Shown here: piece after piece, positions 18,075 through 27,422 of the stretch
Layout of the letters: each line of letters begins with the position of its first letter
How positions within the stretch are numbered: position 1 is the stretch's first letter
NCBI GenBank assembly: GCA_005778355.1
Contig: SXON01000017.1
Location: 36,511-100,510, forward strand
DNA: 64,000 nucleotides
Direction of reading: 5' to 3'
Source: Pseudomonadota bacterium
Lineage (GTDB): Bacteria; Myxococcota_A; UBA796; SXON01
Position numbers and translations under genes: made by a program
The notes under the pieces: generated by a model
The model's database searches: none
The model's input: only the letters and a program-made list of their open reading frames with translations
What the model was told of the DNA's origin: nothing

Positions 18075-19357
18075 ACGGGGTGTCGCTGGCCGCCAGCGTG
18101 GTGGTCGGGGCGAGCCTGTTCGGCGCCGCCTGGCTCGACGAGACCTGGCTCGGCCAGGCGTGGTCGGCGGCCGACCTCGGTCACCAGGTCGCCCAGGTCC
18201 CGAGCGCGCCTGCGGATGGGCTCGGCGCCACGCCGCTCTTGCGGTGGGCGGTCAGTCTGCCCGGCTTGCCGCGACCAGTTGCGGCGCCGGTGGAGCCTGC
18301 GACGCCCGTGGTGAACGGCGCGGAGATCTACGTGGGCTACAGCGGGGCACACGCCCTGCTGGTGCTGGGCCGTCGCGATGGGAGCCTCGTCGACTCCCTG
18401 GAGGCTCGTGCCCCCGTTGCCTCGGCGCCGGTCTTCGCGACCGACGACCAGCTCGTTTTCGCCGATGCCGCAGGCTACACCTCGGCGTGGACGCGCTCGC
18501 CCGGGGCGCCGTGGAAGCGGGCGTGGGAACACTACAGCGGTGCGCCGATCCTCTCGTCGCCCCGGGTCGTCGATGGCGTGGTGTACATCGCCAACGTCGA
18601 CGAGCTGGTGTACGCGCTCGACCTTGCCTCTGGTGAACTCCGCTGGCGACACCAGCACAAGCTCGACGCGGCGCGAACTGCGGCGCTGGAGCTGTTTGGC
18701 GCGCCAGCCCCTGCCGTTGCGGGCGACACCGTATACGCTGGGTTCTCCGACGGTTTTCTCGTGGCGCTCGACCGGGCCAGCGGCTCCGAGCGATGGCAGG
18801 CGCAGGTAGGGGAGGGGACGTACCCCGATCTCATCGGCGCCCCGGTTCCCCTGCCCCAGGGGGGCGTCCTCGTGGGTGGCTACAGCAAGCCCCTGATGCG
18901 GCTCGACACCGCCACCCGGAGCCCCGCCTGGCGCCTGGACATTGGGAGCGCCGCGGCCGCGCTGCTGGAGGGAGAGATCGCCTACCAGCCAGGCGCCGAC
19001 GGCCAGCTGCGGTGCATCGACACCCGGACCGGGGAACAGAAATGGACTTGGGACTCCGGTAGTTCTGGACCACTCTTGACGCCGCAATTGACGCGTCAAG
19101 GCTTGTTGGTGGCCAGTACTGACGCGACGATCTACCTCCTCGACCCGGGCACCGGGGCGCGGACCTGGTCACTCGATGGCGCGGCCGTGGGTACCGAGAA
19201 CCTCGGCGGCGTCTCGTTCACCGGCTTCGCCGCGAACCCTGGCCTCGCAGGCGACGAGATCTACGCGGTGAGCAACGGCGGCAAGCTCTACGCCTTGCGG
19301 GGACGGGCGCCGGTTGCTGGGCCTAGCCCTGTGCCCTGGGTGGACGCGGAACCGTAG
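18071..19357 (+). CDS. PQQ-repeat beta-propeller protein (BamB-like)
   Basis: TTG start; GEIYVGYSGAHALLVLGRRDGSLVDSLE, DGVVYIANVDELVYALDLASGELRWRHQ, DTVYAGFSDGFLVALDRASGSERWQAQ repeats. Confidence 0.82.
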   Translation: MNGVSLAASVVVGASLFGAAWLDETWLGQAWSAADLGHQVAQVPSAPADGLGATPLLRWAVSLPGLPRPVAAPVEPATPVVNGAEIYVGYSGAHALLVLGRRDGSLVDSLEARAPVASAPVFATDDQLVFADAAGYTSAWTRSPGAPWKRAWEHYSGAPILSSPRVVDGVVYIANVDELVYALDLASGELRWRHQHKLDAARTAALELFGAPAPAVAGDTVYAGFSDGFLVALDRASGSERWQAQVGEGTYPDLIGAPVPLPQGGVLVGGYSKPLMRLDTATRSPAWRLDIGSAAAALLEGEIAYQPGADGQLRCIDTRTGEQKWTWDSGSSGPLLTPQLTRQGLLVASTDATIYLLDPGTGARTWSLDGAAVGTENLGGVSFTGFAANPGLAGDEIYAVSNGGKLYALRGRAPVAGPSPVPWVDAEP

Positions 19358-19427
19358 CTTGGGCGCGGAAGCGTGCGACTTCGGCGGGAGTAGGGTCTCG
19401 TCCCAAGTGGAACACCCCACCCTCGGC

Positions 19428-19458
19428 GCCGATGTCGGCCCGGTGGGCCGACATCGGC
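19428..19458. repeat. Perfect 14-bp inverted repeat with 3-nt loop
   Basis: GCCGATGTCGGCCC-GGT-GGGCCGACATCGGC. Confidence 0.9.
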
Positions 19459-19613
19459 CGCCGGTAGCCGACGTGCGCACGCACCAGCGATGTGAAGCTT
19501 GGAACTGGGGCGCATGTCGGCGACCGGCGGCGCCCCACTGCAAACCCACACTCAAGTTGACATAATATCTATTATCGGGTGTTGGGGAGGGCGGGCGAGG
19601 GGAGCCCCGGCGT

Positions 19614-20276
19614 TCAGGGTTCACGTTCCCCGAGGCCCACGGCGCACAGGCCTCCCAAGGGACAATCTCCACAGCGCGGCGCGCGCGCGGTGCAGCGGTA
19701 TCGACCGAGCAAGACCCCGCGGTGCCCGAAGGCGGGCCACTGGGTCTGGGGCACCACCTTCATCAGGATCGGCTCCACCTTCTCGGGCGTCTTCTCGTCC
19801 TGCCAGCCCCAGCGACGTGTCACCCGGAAGACATGGGTATCGACGGTGATGCCGCTCGAGATGCCGAAGGCCGTGCCGAGAACGACGTTCGCGGTCTTCC
19901 GGGCCACGCCCGGCAGGCTCACGAGCGCGTCCATCAGCGGGGGCACTTGGCCGCCGTGGTGCTCGACGAGCAGCTGCGCGGTGCGGATCGCATTCCGGGT
20001 CTTCTGGCGAAAGAAGCCCGTTGGACGAAGCACATTCTCCATCTCACTCGCATCGGCCAGGGCCATGCTGGCCGCGTCGGGCCAGCGTCGAAAGAGCGTC
20101 GGCGTGACCTTGTTGACCATCACGTCGGTCGACTGGGCCGAGAGCTGCGTGGCAACCAGGAGCTCGAAGGGATCACGGAAGTCAAGCTCGCAGCGGGGGT
20201 CGGGCACGGCCTCGGACAACGCGGCCAGCCACGGGGCAACGTCGCGGGGGGGAGCGGGCTTCTTCGGGCGCGGCAT
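19614..20276 (-). CDS. nth: Endonuclease III
   Basis: LLVATQLSAQSTD; LPGVARKTANVVLGTAFG..VDTHVFRV; C-x6-C-x2-C-x5-C [4Fe-4S] (CTARAPRCGDCPLGGLC). Confidence 0.96.
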   Translation of the reverse strand: MPRPKKPAPPRDVAPWLAALSEAVPDPRCELDFRDPFELLVATQLSAQSTDVMVNKVTPTLFRRWPDAASMALADASEMENVLRPTGFFRQKTRNAIRTAQLLVEHHGGQVPPLMDALVSLPGVARKTANVVLGTAFGISSGITVDTHVFRVTRRWGWQDEKTPEKVEPILMKVVPQTQWPAFGHRGVLLGRYRCTARAPRCGDCPLGGLCAVGLGEREP

Positions 20277-21370
20277 CAGCGACGGCGGGAACGCAGCAGA
20301 GTCGCGAGCCCGAGCAGGCCGGAAACGGGGAGGGGTCCCGCGCCGTTGCAGCCCTCGCAGCCCTCGGGATCGGACTTGTCCCCTCCCCCGGTGTCGCCGG
20401 CGGTGTCCCCTCCCCCGCTGTCGCCGTCATCGACGATCGGCGCCTCGCCGTCGCAGTTGCGGTCGACACCGTCAGACTCGTCGGCCGTGCTCCCCGGGTA
20501 GATCTCCGCGTCGGCGTCGTTGCAGTCGGTCTCGACGGGCTCGCCGTCGCCGTCGGCGTCGAAATCGTCGTTGCCGAGGCAGTCGCTATCGACCCCGTCG
20601 TACCAGAGGTCGATGGCACCCGGGTAGGCGTCGTCGTCGTCGTCGTCGCAGTCTTCATCCACGGTGTAGCCGTCGCCGTCCATGTCGTAGTCGTCGTCGC
20701 CCGCGCAGTCCTGGTCGATACCGTCGTAATAGGTCTCGTCGGCACCGGGGTAGATCGTGGCGTCGGTGGGCTCGCAGTCCTCGGCGTCCTCGCTGCCGTC
20801 ACTATCGGTGTCGGTGCCCGCCCAGTCCGCCACGACCGCGTCGACGCCCACGGTGCCGGAGCCGGCGAGCGTGAGCAGACCGAGGTAGCCATTTGGCGTC
20901 GTGACGGGGCAATCGGTGAACGATCCGTACTGGAAAAGCCCGTCGTGGTACACCTCGATCTCCGTGCCGACGAGGGAGATCGCGAGCGTGGAGCTCGAAG
21001 CCGCCGGGAGCGGGCCGTCGTGCTGGATCTCCTCGCCGTCCTCGGAGTCGGCCAGGTAGGTGTCGCCCTCGCCAAACAGCACGGCGCACCAGCCGCCTGC
21101 GTCGTCCATGGCGTACACGAAGCCGACGGTGCCCTGGTTGTCGATCGTCAGGGCGATCTCCATGCTGGTGACGCCCACGCGGGCGGGCACGTCGATCACG
21201 AGGTCGGGGCCGACCTCCGCGCCCTGTCCGTAGAGCACGCCGTCGCTGATCGCCCAGCTCCCGTCGACCTCGGTCCATGCCGACAGGTCGCCGTCCTCGA
21301 AGTCGGCAGACAGTTCCTCGTAGGCGAGCGCGCGCGGCGACGCGAGCAACATCAGGCAGTGGGCAAACAT
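20276..21370 (-). CDS. MopE-like Asp-rich putative metal-binding-repeat protein with lectin-like N-terminal domain and MYXO-CTERM-like tail
   Basis: YDMDGDGYTVDEDCDDDDDDAYPGAIDLWYDGVDSDCLGNDDFDADGDG.. repeats; C-term CEGCNGAGPLPVSGLLGLATLLRSRRR; start refined. Confidence 0.8.
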   Translation of the reverse strand: MFAHCLMLLASPRALAYEELSADFEDGDLSAWTEVDGSWAISDGVLYGQGAEVGPDLVIDVPARVGVTSMEIALTIDNQGTVGFVYAMDDAGGWCAVLFGEGDTYLADSEDGEEIQHDGPLPAASSSTLAISLVGTEIEVYHDGLFQYGSFTDCPVTTPNGYLGLLTLAGSGTVGVDAVVADWAGTDTDSDGSEDAEDCEPTDATIYPGADETYYDGIDQDCAGDDDYDMDGDGYTVDEDCDDDDDDAYPGAIDLWYDGVDSDCLGNDDFDADGDGEPVETDCNDADAEIYPGSTADESDGVDRNCDGEAPIVDDGDSGGGDTAGDTGGGDKSDPEGCEGCNGAGPLPVSGLLGLATLLRSRRR

Positions 21371-21488
21371 CCGGTCTCCGTGGGCGTCCACCGCCAGCAT
21401 ACGGCCCTGGCCGCTCGCCGGGAAGTCCCCTCCCCGCGTTGACGGGTCACGGCCCCCGGCGTACCCTGCCAACCTCCCCCGCCGACGC

Positions 21489-22553
21489 ATGCTGATCCTG
21501 TCTCTAGCGCACGCTGCCAGCATCACGGAGCTCCCCCCCTTCCTCCGGGGCGACGTCGTGATCGGCTACCAATACGACCGGTTGGCCGGCTCCTTGTCGG
21601 AGCACGGGCTCAGCGCCGACGACGACGTGGAGGTCGGCCAACGCGCCGTCCAGTCGCACGACATGAACTACGGGCTCGCCTTCTCGGTCGCGCCCGGGGC
21701 TGCGCTCACCGTCACGATCCCCCACACGATCTACAAGTCGGTGGGCGTGTCGGAGTGGAGCCAGATGGTGTACGACCCGGCCACGGAAACGGGCACCTAC
21801 CTCGGCACCGCCACCGAGGCCGACGCGGTGGTGAGCGAGGGCAGCGGCGTGCAGGGCGTCTGGATTGGCGCCAAGGGCACCCCCTTCGCCGAGGCCTTCG
21901 CCGGCCGGCGCAACCGGGCCACGTGGATGGTAGAAGGCGCGTTGCGCACGCCCTCGGCGAACAGCAACTGGTACACGATCACCGAGCCCGGCCCCATCGA
22001 CGGCGCCATTGGCGAGCGCGGCGCCGGTGAGGGCGGCCTCGCTCTTCATGTCGGGACGGCGGCCTCGACCACGTTCGGGCGCTCCGAGCCCTACGTGGCC
22101 CTGTCCTGGACCGACACCCTCGCCACCGAGATCACGATCACCGGCGATGATGGCGCGGTCATCGATGGCTCGGCCAAGGTCGACCCCGGCGGCGTGTTCG
22201 ACGCGCGCTTCGGCACCGAGCTGGTCGCGGGCGTGAACGAGGCCTCCGGCGCGCGCACGGCCTTCGACCTGCACCTGCGCGGTCGCTACACCGGCGCCTC
22301 CAAGCTCCCGACGGGCACCGAACTGCCCGCCGTGCTCGTGCCCGAGGCGGGCATCGTTCAGCAGGCGGAGTCGATGGAGATGGGTGCGGGGCTCGCGCTC
22401 AACCTGCGCTTCTTCAAGTACATGGAGCTCGACATCTACGGCGACGGCCTCTACCGCCTGCCCCAGCGCATCGAGCACCCCTACCCGGTGTACACCGGCG
22501 GCGACACCGTGCACGTGATCACCGGGGCCAACGTCGTGATTCGGGTGCGGTAG
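21489..22553 (+). CDS. Putative outer-membrane beta-barrel protein
   Basis: MLILSLAHAAS signal; repeated amphipathic strands; LNLRFFKYMELDIYGDGLYRLPQR. Confidence 0.7.
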   Translation: MLILSLAHAASITELPPFLRGDVVIGYQYDRLAGSLSEHGLSADDDVEVGQRAVQSHDMNYGLAFSVAPGAALTVTIPHTIYKSVGVSEWSQMVYDPATETGTYLGTATEADAVVSEGSGVQGVWIGAKGTPFAEAFAGRRNRATWMVEGALRTPSANSNWYTITEPGPIDGAIGERGAGEGGLALHVGTAASTTFGRSEPYVALSWTDTLATEITITGDDGAVIDGSAKVDPGGVFDARFGTELVAGVNEASGARTAFDLHLRGRYTGASKLPTGTELPAVLVPEAGIVQQAESMEMGAGLALNLRFFKYMELDIYGDGLYRLPQRIEHPYPVYTGGDTVHVITGANVVIRVR

Positions 22554-22588
22554 ACGGCAGGTTGGCAGCGTGAGGATCCCGCGAAGCG

Positions 22589-22921
22589 CTACCCGTCGAA
22601 GGCGTTGTCGATCCAGCGGACCATGCCGTCGTGATCCACCATCGCAACGAGAAACGCGCACTCGCGACGTGGTTCCCCGTGCACGGCGAGCCAGGCGCGC
22701 GCGGCTTGCCGCAGCAGACGCTGTTTCGGGAAGGCCACCGCGTCGTCGCCGAGAGGGTCGGTAGCGTCGCGGAGCTTCACCTCGACGAAACGCGTCGCTC
22801 CGTCGCGAGTGACGACGATGTCGAGTTCCCCTCCCCCACCGCGCCAGTTTCGCGCCCACTCCGTCCAGCCCGCGTCAACCAGCGCGCGGGCGACATGGTC
22901 CTCGGCCTCTTTGCCGGTCAA
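22589..22921 (-). CDS. yraN: YraN/UPF0102 family endonuclease-like protein
   Basis: GKEAEDHVARALVDAGWTEWARNWRGGGGELDIVVTRDGATRFVEVKLRD; next to rplS. Confidence 0.88.
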   Translation of the reverse strand: MTGKEAEDHVARALVDAGWTEWARNWRGGGGELDIVVTRDGATRFVEVKLRDATDPLGDDAVAFPKQRLLRQAARAWLAVHGEPRRECAFLVAMVDHDGMVRWIDNAFDG

Positions 22922-22965
22922 GACGATTGACTCGAGCGCCCGGCCGGTCGATCCCGGTCCTGGGC

Positions 22966-23313
22966 CTAGTTGAGGCTCGTTTCCTTGAGGCGCGCGGACT
23001 TGCCGGAGCGCTGGCGGAGGTAGAAGAGCTTCGCGCGCCGCACGTCGTGACGCACCTTGACTTCGATGCGCTCGATGGTGGGGGCGTACACCGGGAAGAT
23101 GCGCTCGACGCCCACGCCGAAGCTGGTCTTGCGGACGGTGAAGGTGGTGCGCGGGCCGCCCTGGCGGATCGCGATGACGGTGCCCTCGAAGACCTGCACG
23201 CGGCTCTTCTCGCCGTCGGTGATCTTCACGTGCACGCGAACTTCGTCGCCCACGGCGGCTTCGAACTTCTTGTCGGCGAGGGCCTCGCGCTCGAGGGTAG
23301 CAAGGGTGTTCAT
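22966..23313 (-). CDS. rplS: 50S ribosomal protein L19
   Basis: [64 protein letters not shown]; start refined. Confidence 0.97.
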   Translation of the reverse strand: MNTLATLEREALADKKFEAAVGDEVRVHVKITDGEKSRVQVFEGTVIAIRQGGPRTTFTVRKTSFGVGVERIFPVYAPTIERIEVKVRHDVRRAKLFYLRQRSGKSARLKETSLN

Positions 23314-23360
23314 GGGGGTATCCGGAAAGCAGCGCCGTCTATGCGATAGCGTCGGTGTCG

Positions 23361-24335
23361 TCAAGAGTTGGGCGCACGGCGAGGCGGCGGCTCCCCTTCC
23401 CTTGCGAGGACCACCGGTCGCTGGCCCGGGGCCACCACGCCCACCACCTCGCGCCCGTCCATCAACACCATGGCACCGCTACCGGTCAGCGGCGGCGACG
23501 TGCCGCCGGTGAGCAGGCGGCGCAGCTCAATGGGAGAAAGCGTCAGTTTCTGCAGGTGACCGAGGGCCGTCGATGCGGGGATCATCCAGGGCTGCAGCCC
23601 AGAAACCACGTCGGCGCGCTCCCGCCAGGCCACTCGGTCGTCGCCGCGCTGAGGGCGGAGCACGCGGACCCACTCAGGCGAACCGGCCACCACCGAGCTG
23701 AGGCGCGACATTGAAACGGCGGCCTCCAGCGTGAAGGGCCCGCTCGCCTCGCGTCGTAAGTCGCCCAGATGCGCCACGGTGCCGAGCGCCACCCCGATCT
23801 CCTCGGCAATCACGCGCGCGTAGGTGCCGCGACTACACCGAATTCGCACGCGGATAGTCGCCGCCTCGTGCCCAAGCAGCTCCATCGCGTGGAGCGTGAT
23901 CTTTCGCGCCTTGGCCTCGACCTCCTGCCCGGCCCGGGCGTAGTCGTAGAGCGGTCGCCCCGCGATCTTGACCGCCGAGTAGCGAGGCGGGGTCTGCTCA
24001 CGCTCGCCCACCATGTCCGCGAGCACGGCTTCCACCCGCTCCCGTTTGACGGTCGGCACCGGCGCCTCGGCCACCACGCGGCCGGTAGGGTCGCCGGTGT
24101 CGGTCTGGCTGCCGAGCACCACGGTGGCGTCGTACACCTTCTCGCGCTCGTCCAGGAACGCGATGAGCCGGGTGGCGCCGCCCAGGGCGAGCGGGAGGAC
24201 CCCGGTGGCGAAGGGGTCGAGGGTGCCGGTGTGACCCACCTTCTTCAGGCCGGTGACGTTGCGGACGATCGCGACAACGTCGTGCGAGGTGACCCCCGGC
24301 GGCTTGTCGACGACGAGGAAGCCGTCGCTGATCAT
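23361..24335 (-). CDS. truB: tRNA pseudouridine(55) synthase TruB
   Basis: [41 protein letters not shown]. Confidence 0.97.
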   Translation of the reverse strand: MISDGFLVVDKPPGVTSHDVVAIVRNVTGLKKVGHTGTLDPFATGVLPLALGGATRLIAFLDEREKVYDATVVLGSQTDTGDPTGRVVAEAPVPTVKRERVEAVLADMVGEREQTPPRYSAVKIAGRPLYDYARAGQEVEAKARKITLHAMELLGHEAATIRVRIRCSRGTYARVIAEEIGVALGTVAHLGDLRREASGPFTLEAAVSMSRLSSVVAGSPEWVRVLRPQRGDDRVAWRERADVVSGLQPWMIPASTALGHLQKLTLSPIELRRLLTGGTSPPLTGSGAMVLMDGREVVGVVAPGQRPVVLAREGEPPPRRAPNS

Positions 24336-24691
24336 TCTTCGGGCAGCCGCTCGCGCGCGAGGCGAGCGAAGAGGTCGTCCATGTGGGCAGCGTACTCCAC
24401 GTTGGTGTCGAGCTCGAAGCGGAGCTCCGGCGCGTGCCGGATCCCAAGAGCTCGGCCCACGGGGCCGCGAATCTGCGGGGCGACCGCCTTGAGGCCCTCG
24501 GCGATCTGGACGCGATCACCGATACCGCCGAAGGGCAACCACTTGATGCGGGCGACCGAGAGGTCGTCGTTGACCGCCACGGAGACGATGCTGATCATCC
24601 CCACGCGAGGGTCGGAAACCCCGCGCTGGAGCAAGGCGGTGACCTCCTCCTGGACGCGGACGGCGATTCGATCGGCACGGCGAGCTGACAT
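24332..24691 (-). CDS. rbfA: Ribosome-binding factor A
   Basis: RADRIAVRVQEEVTALLQRGVSDPRVGMISIVSVAVNDDLSVARIKW; overlaps truB start; start refined. Confidence 0.93.
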   Translation of the reverse strand: MSARRADRIAVRVQEEVTALLQRGVSDPRVGMISIVSVAVNDDLSVARIKWLPFGGIGDRVQIAEGLKAVAPQIRGPVGRALGIRHAPELRFELDTNVEYAAHMDDLFARLARERLPEE

Positions 24692-24701
24692 CGGCCGCGC
24701 G

Positions 24702-26336
24702 CTATCCGCGCCGCTGGCTCTCCTGCAACTCGGCGACCTGCGCTTCGAGTTCCGCGATGCGATGCCGCTGTTCCTCGAGCTGGCGCCGGAGGTGGCGCAC
24801 CAGCGTCGTGCCGCGGCCCAGCATGTCGGCCTCGTCGAGCTCAGCGGCGGCTGCGGCGGGGGCCTCAGCGCCGCCGCGACGGGGGCGTGGCGGCCTCCCC
24901 GTGGGTGCGGGCGGGGCACCGGGCTGGTCGAAGACACCGTTGCCCCTGGGCTGCGGCACGGGCGGCGCGACGGCGGCGACTTCTTCTGCGGCCTCCTCGG
25001 GCTCCGGAAGCGCAAGGTCCTCGACAGCGGGCAGCACCTCGCGGGCGAAACTCATGTCCACCGAGGTGATCGCATCGCCCACCGCGCGGTGGATGCTCAC
25101 GTGCTCGGTGGACTTTCGATGGGATGGCAGGTCGACGGAGAACGCCGCCTCCTCGTCCTCGTCGGTAAAGCCGGCGAAGGCGGCCACAGTGGGGCTCGGC
25201 AGGGCGGCGGGCGCTGGCGCTGCCGGGGGCGGCGGAGCGATGGGCTCGGTGGCGAGCCGGTCCGCACTGTCGCCGAGCACGAGGGCCTCGGCGTCCTCGT
25301 TGCTTTCAGCCTCGCCGAGCGCCAGCGATTCGGCGTCCTCGCTGCCATCGGCCTCGCCCAGGGCGAGCGCTTCCGCATCCTCGCTGCCGTCCGCCTCGTC
25401 GAGGGCCAGGGTGTCGCTGTCGTCGGTATCCGGGGCGGGCGGCGGGGGTGCGTGCACCCTCGGCGCTGGAAGACCGGGCATGCGCGGGAGCGACGGCTCG
25501 GGCGCGTCGAAGGCGGCCAGGTCGGCTGTGGTCGCGGGCGGGGCGCCTCGGCGAGGAAGCTGCCGCTCCGGGAAGGCCTCGCCCTCATCGACCAGCGTGC
25601 GGCTGTTCACGAACGCGTCGTCGTTGTCGGCTCCGTCCTGCTGCCGCGCCGCACGCCCCTTTCGGCCTCCGCCCTTGGCGAAAGCGACCTCGTGGGTGTC
25701 GGGCGCCAGGACCCTCGGTGGTTCGCTCTTGACCAGTGGCGGGTCGACGGGCACGACGGGCGGGATCTCGGTGACCTCGCCGTTTGTCCTGGCATCAGTG
25801 AGCGACGGGCGACGGGCGGCGGGCACGGGCCCGGTGATCGAGTCGAGCGCACTGTCGGGGTCTTCGTCTTCCTCCGAGCGGAGCGTGAGACTGTCGAGTT
25901 CCTGGCGCAGCTCATTGAGCGAGGGGCGTCGCGACTTTGGCTTCGGCGCCACGGTGGGCGCTCCAGTGGGGGCCACGGCGAGAAGGAGGTACCGGAACCC
26001 GCCCTCGCTCACCACCTCCAATTCGTGCCAACGATCCACCTCAACGCGCTCGAGCGCAGCGTCGTCGAGCCGCGACAGCTGGTGCCCCTGTCGCGCGCGG
26101 CCGCCGTCCCACACGAGGATGAACCGCGTGGTGCGGAGCTGCTGCATCGACAGCCGCTCTTCCAGGCCGATCTGGCGCGCGGGTGGGTCGATCAAGACGC
26201 CCGGCCGCGAGACGCGAAGGATTCCCTTGCCCTCGTGCACCTCGAAGCGCAGCGCAAAAGGGTTCTCGTTCACGCCGAGGCGTCGCAACCATAGGCGAAA
26301 CTTGGGGGGCTGGGCCTGGGATTCAGCGGGCGGCAT
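24702..26336 (-). CDS. Hypothetical protein with acidic tandem repeats and C-terminal coiled coil
   Basis: LALDEADGSEDAEALALGEADGSEDAESLALGEAESNEDAEALVLG; LVRHLRRQLEEQRHRIAELEAQVAELQES. Confidence 0.8.
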   Translation of the reverse strand: MPPAESQAQPPKFRLWLRRLGVNENPFALRFEVHEGKGILRVSRPGVLIDPPARQIGLEERLSMQQLRTTRFILVWDGGRARQGHQLSRLDDAALERVEVDRWHELEVVSEGGFRYLLLAVAPTGAPTVAPKPKSRRPSLNELRQELDSLTLRSEEDEDPDSALDSITGPVPAARRPSLTDARTNGEVTEIPPVVPVDPPLVKSEPPRVLAPDTHEVAFAKGGGRKGRAARQQDGADNDDAFVNSRTLVDEGEAFPERQLPRRGAPPATTADLAAFDAPEPSLPRMPGLPAPRVHAPPPPAPDTDDSDTLALDEADGSEDAEALALGEADGSEDAESLALGEAESNEDAEALVLGDSADRLATEPIAPPPPAAPAPAALPSPTVAAFAGFTDEDEEAAFSVDLPSHRKSTEHVSIHRAVGDAITSVDMSFAREVLPAVEDLALPEPEEAAEEVAAVAPPVPQPRGNGVFDQPGAPPAPTGRPPRPRRGGAEAPAAAAAELDEADMLGRGTTLVRHLRRQLEEQRHRIAELEAQVAELQESQRRG

Positions 26337-26448
26337 CAGCGGCGCGCAAGTGTATCGCGCCCCGCCGCGCGGGTGTGACCACGGTCAATCGGCCGTTGCC
26401 ACGGCGCCCTGTCGTCACTACGATGGCGAGCAACACGGGAGTTCGTCC

Positions 26449-26640
26449 ATGGGGGTCGCGCGAAACTTGATCAAGGGCCTGAAGGACAAGGTCCTCGACC
26501 GCTGGGGCGAGAAGATCGTCACCAACCTCGGCGACACCTCCTCCGACGCGCCCAACAAGTTCTCCGAGCCCAAGCGCAACCTCTACGAGGAGATGGAGAA
26601 AGAGGGCAAGATCGAGAAGAAACCCGGCGGCGACCGCTAG
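26449..26640 (+). CDS. Small hypothetical protein (63 aa, charged)
   Basis: MGVARNLIKGLKDKVLDRWGEKIVTNLGDTSSDAPNKFSEPKRNLYEEMEKEGKIEKKPGGDR; start refined. Confidence 0.65.
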   Translation: MGVARNLIKGLKDKVLDRWGEKIVTNLGDTSSDAPNKFSEPKRNLYEEMEKEGKIEKKPGGDR

Positions 26641-27398
26641 CGCAAGGACGCGCAGTAGCTCGACGTGTTGTCGAAGTAGTCGTGCATCGCGTCGAGGATG
26701 GTGTTGGTGATGAGTGGGTCGTCCTGGTCGGAGTCCGCCGTCACGCCGAACTGCCGCCACATGCCGTACACGTGCACCACCCCCTCGTTCGACGGGTAGA
26801 AGACCTCGATCTGGTAGTCCTGCTCGAAGTGCATCTCCTCTTCCTGGCAGTCCGCCGGGTTCGGTGCCCAGGTACGGGTCGCGTAGGCGGGCGTGTCCCA
26901 CTCGCCCTCGATGCGCTGCACGCCGCCGTGGATGGACGTGGTGTATCCGCCGAACAGCGGGATGGTCACCGAGTAGGTGGTATCCCAGTACAGAACCGGC
27001 GTTTCTCCTGAGAAGTACGCCTCGTCGTCGGTGGTGTAGCTGCGCTCGTAGGCGGTGTAGTTGTCGGGGTACACCTCCTCCTGGTGGAGGTTGGTCAGCG
27101 CCTTCTCCAACTCGCCGTCGGAGCAGGCCAGCACGTCGACCACGTAGAAGCCGGTGGCCTTGCTCGGGTCGGCGTCCCACCCCACGTCGACCAGCGCCGC
27201 CTCGTCGTCAGTGATGTCGGTGAAGGTGCCCTGGAGCGGGAACTCCTCTGGATCGAAGGTGCTCGATACGGCGACGGTGGCCTCGGCCATCGCGGTGAAG
27301 TCCTCGCTCGCGTAGTGCTGCCAGGCGAGGTGCATGAACTCGTCGAGGGTGGGCGGGGCGGGCGTGTCTTCCACGCAGGCGAAGAGGAGGGTCAACAT
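26637..27398 (-). CDS. Hypothetical lipoprotein
   Basis: MLTLLFACVEDTPAPPTLDEF lipobox; 253 aa. Confidence 0.75.
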   Translation of the reverse strand: MLTLLFACVEDTPAPPTLDEFMHLAWQHYASEDFTAMAEATVAVSSTFDPEEFPLQGTFTDITDDEAALVDVGWDADPSKATGFYVVDVLACSDGELEKALTNLHQEEVYPDNYTAYERSYTTDDEAYFSGETPVLYWDTTYSVTIPLFGGYTTSIHGGVQRIEGEWDTPAYATRTWAPNPADCQEEEMHFEQDYQIEVFYPSNEGVVHVYGMWRQFGVTADSDQDDPLITNTILDAMHDYFDNTSSYCASLR

Positions 27399-27422
27399 CG
27401 GCGCGACGTTAGCATCGAGCGC

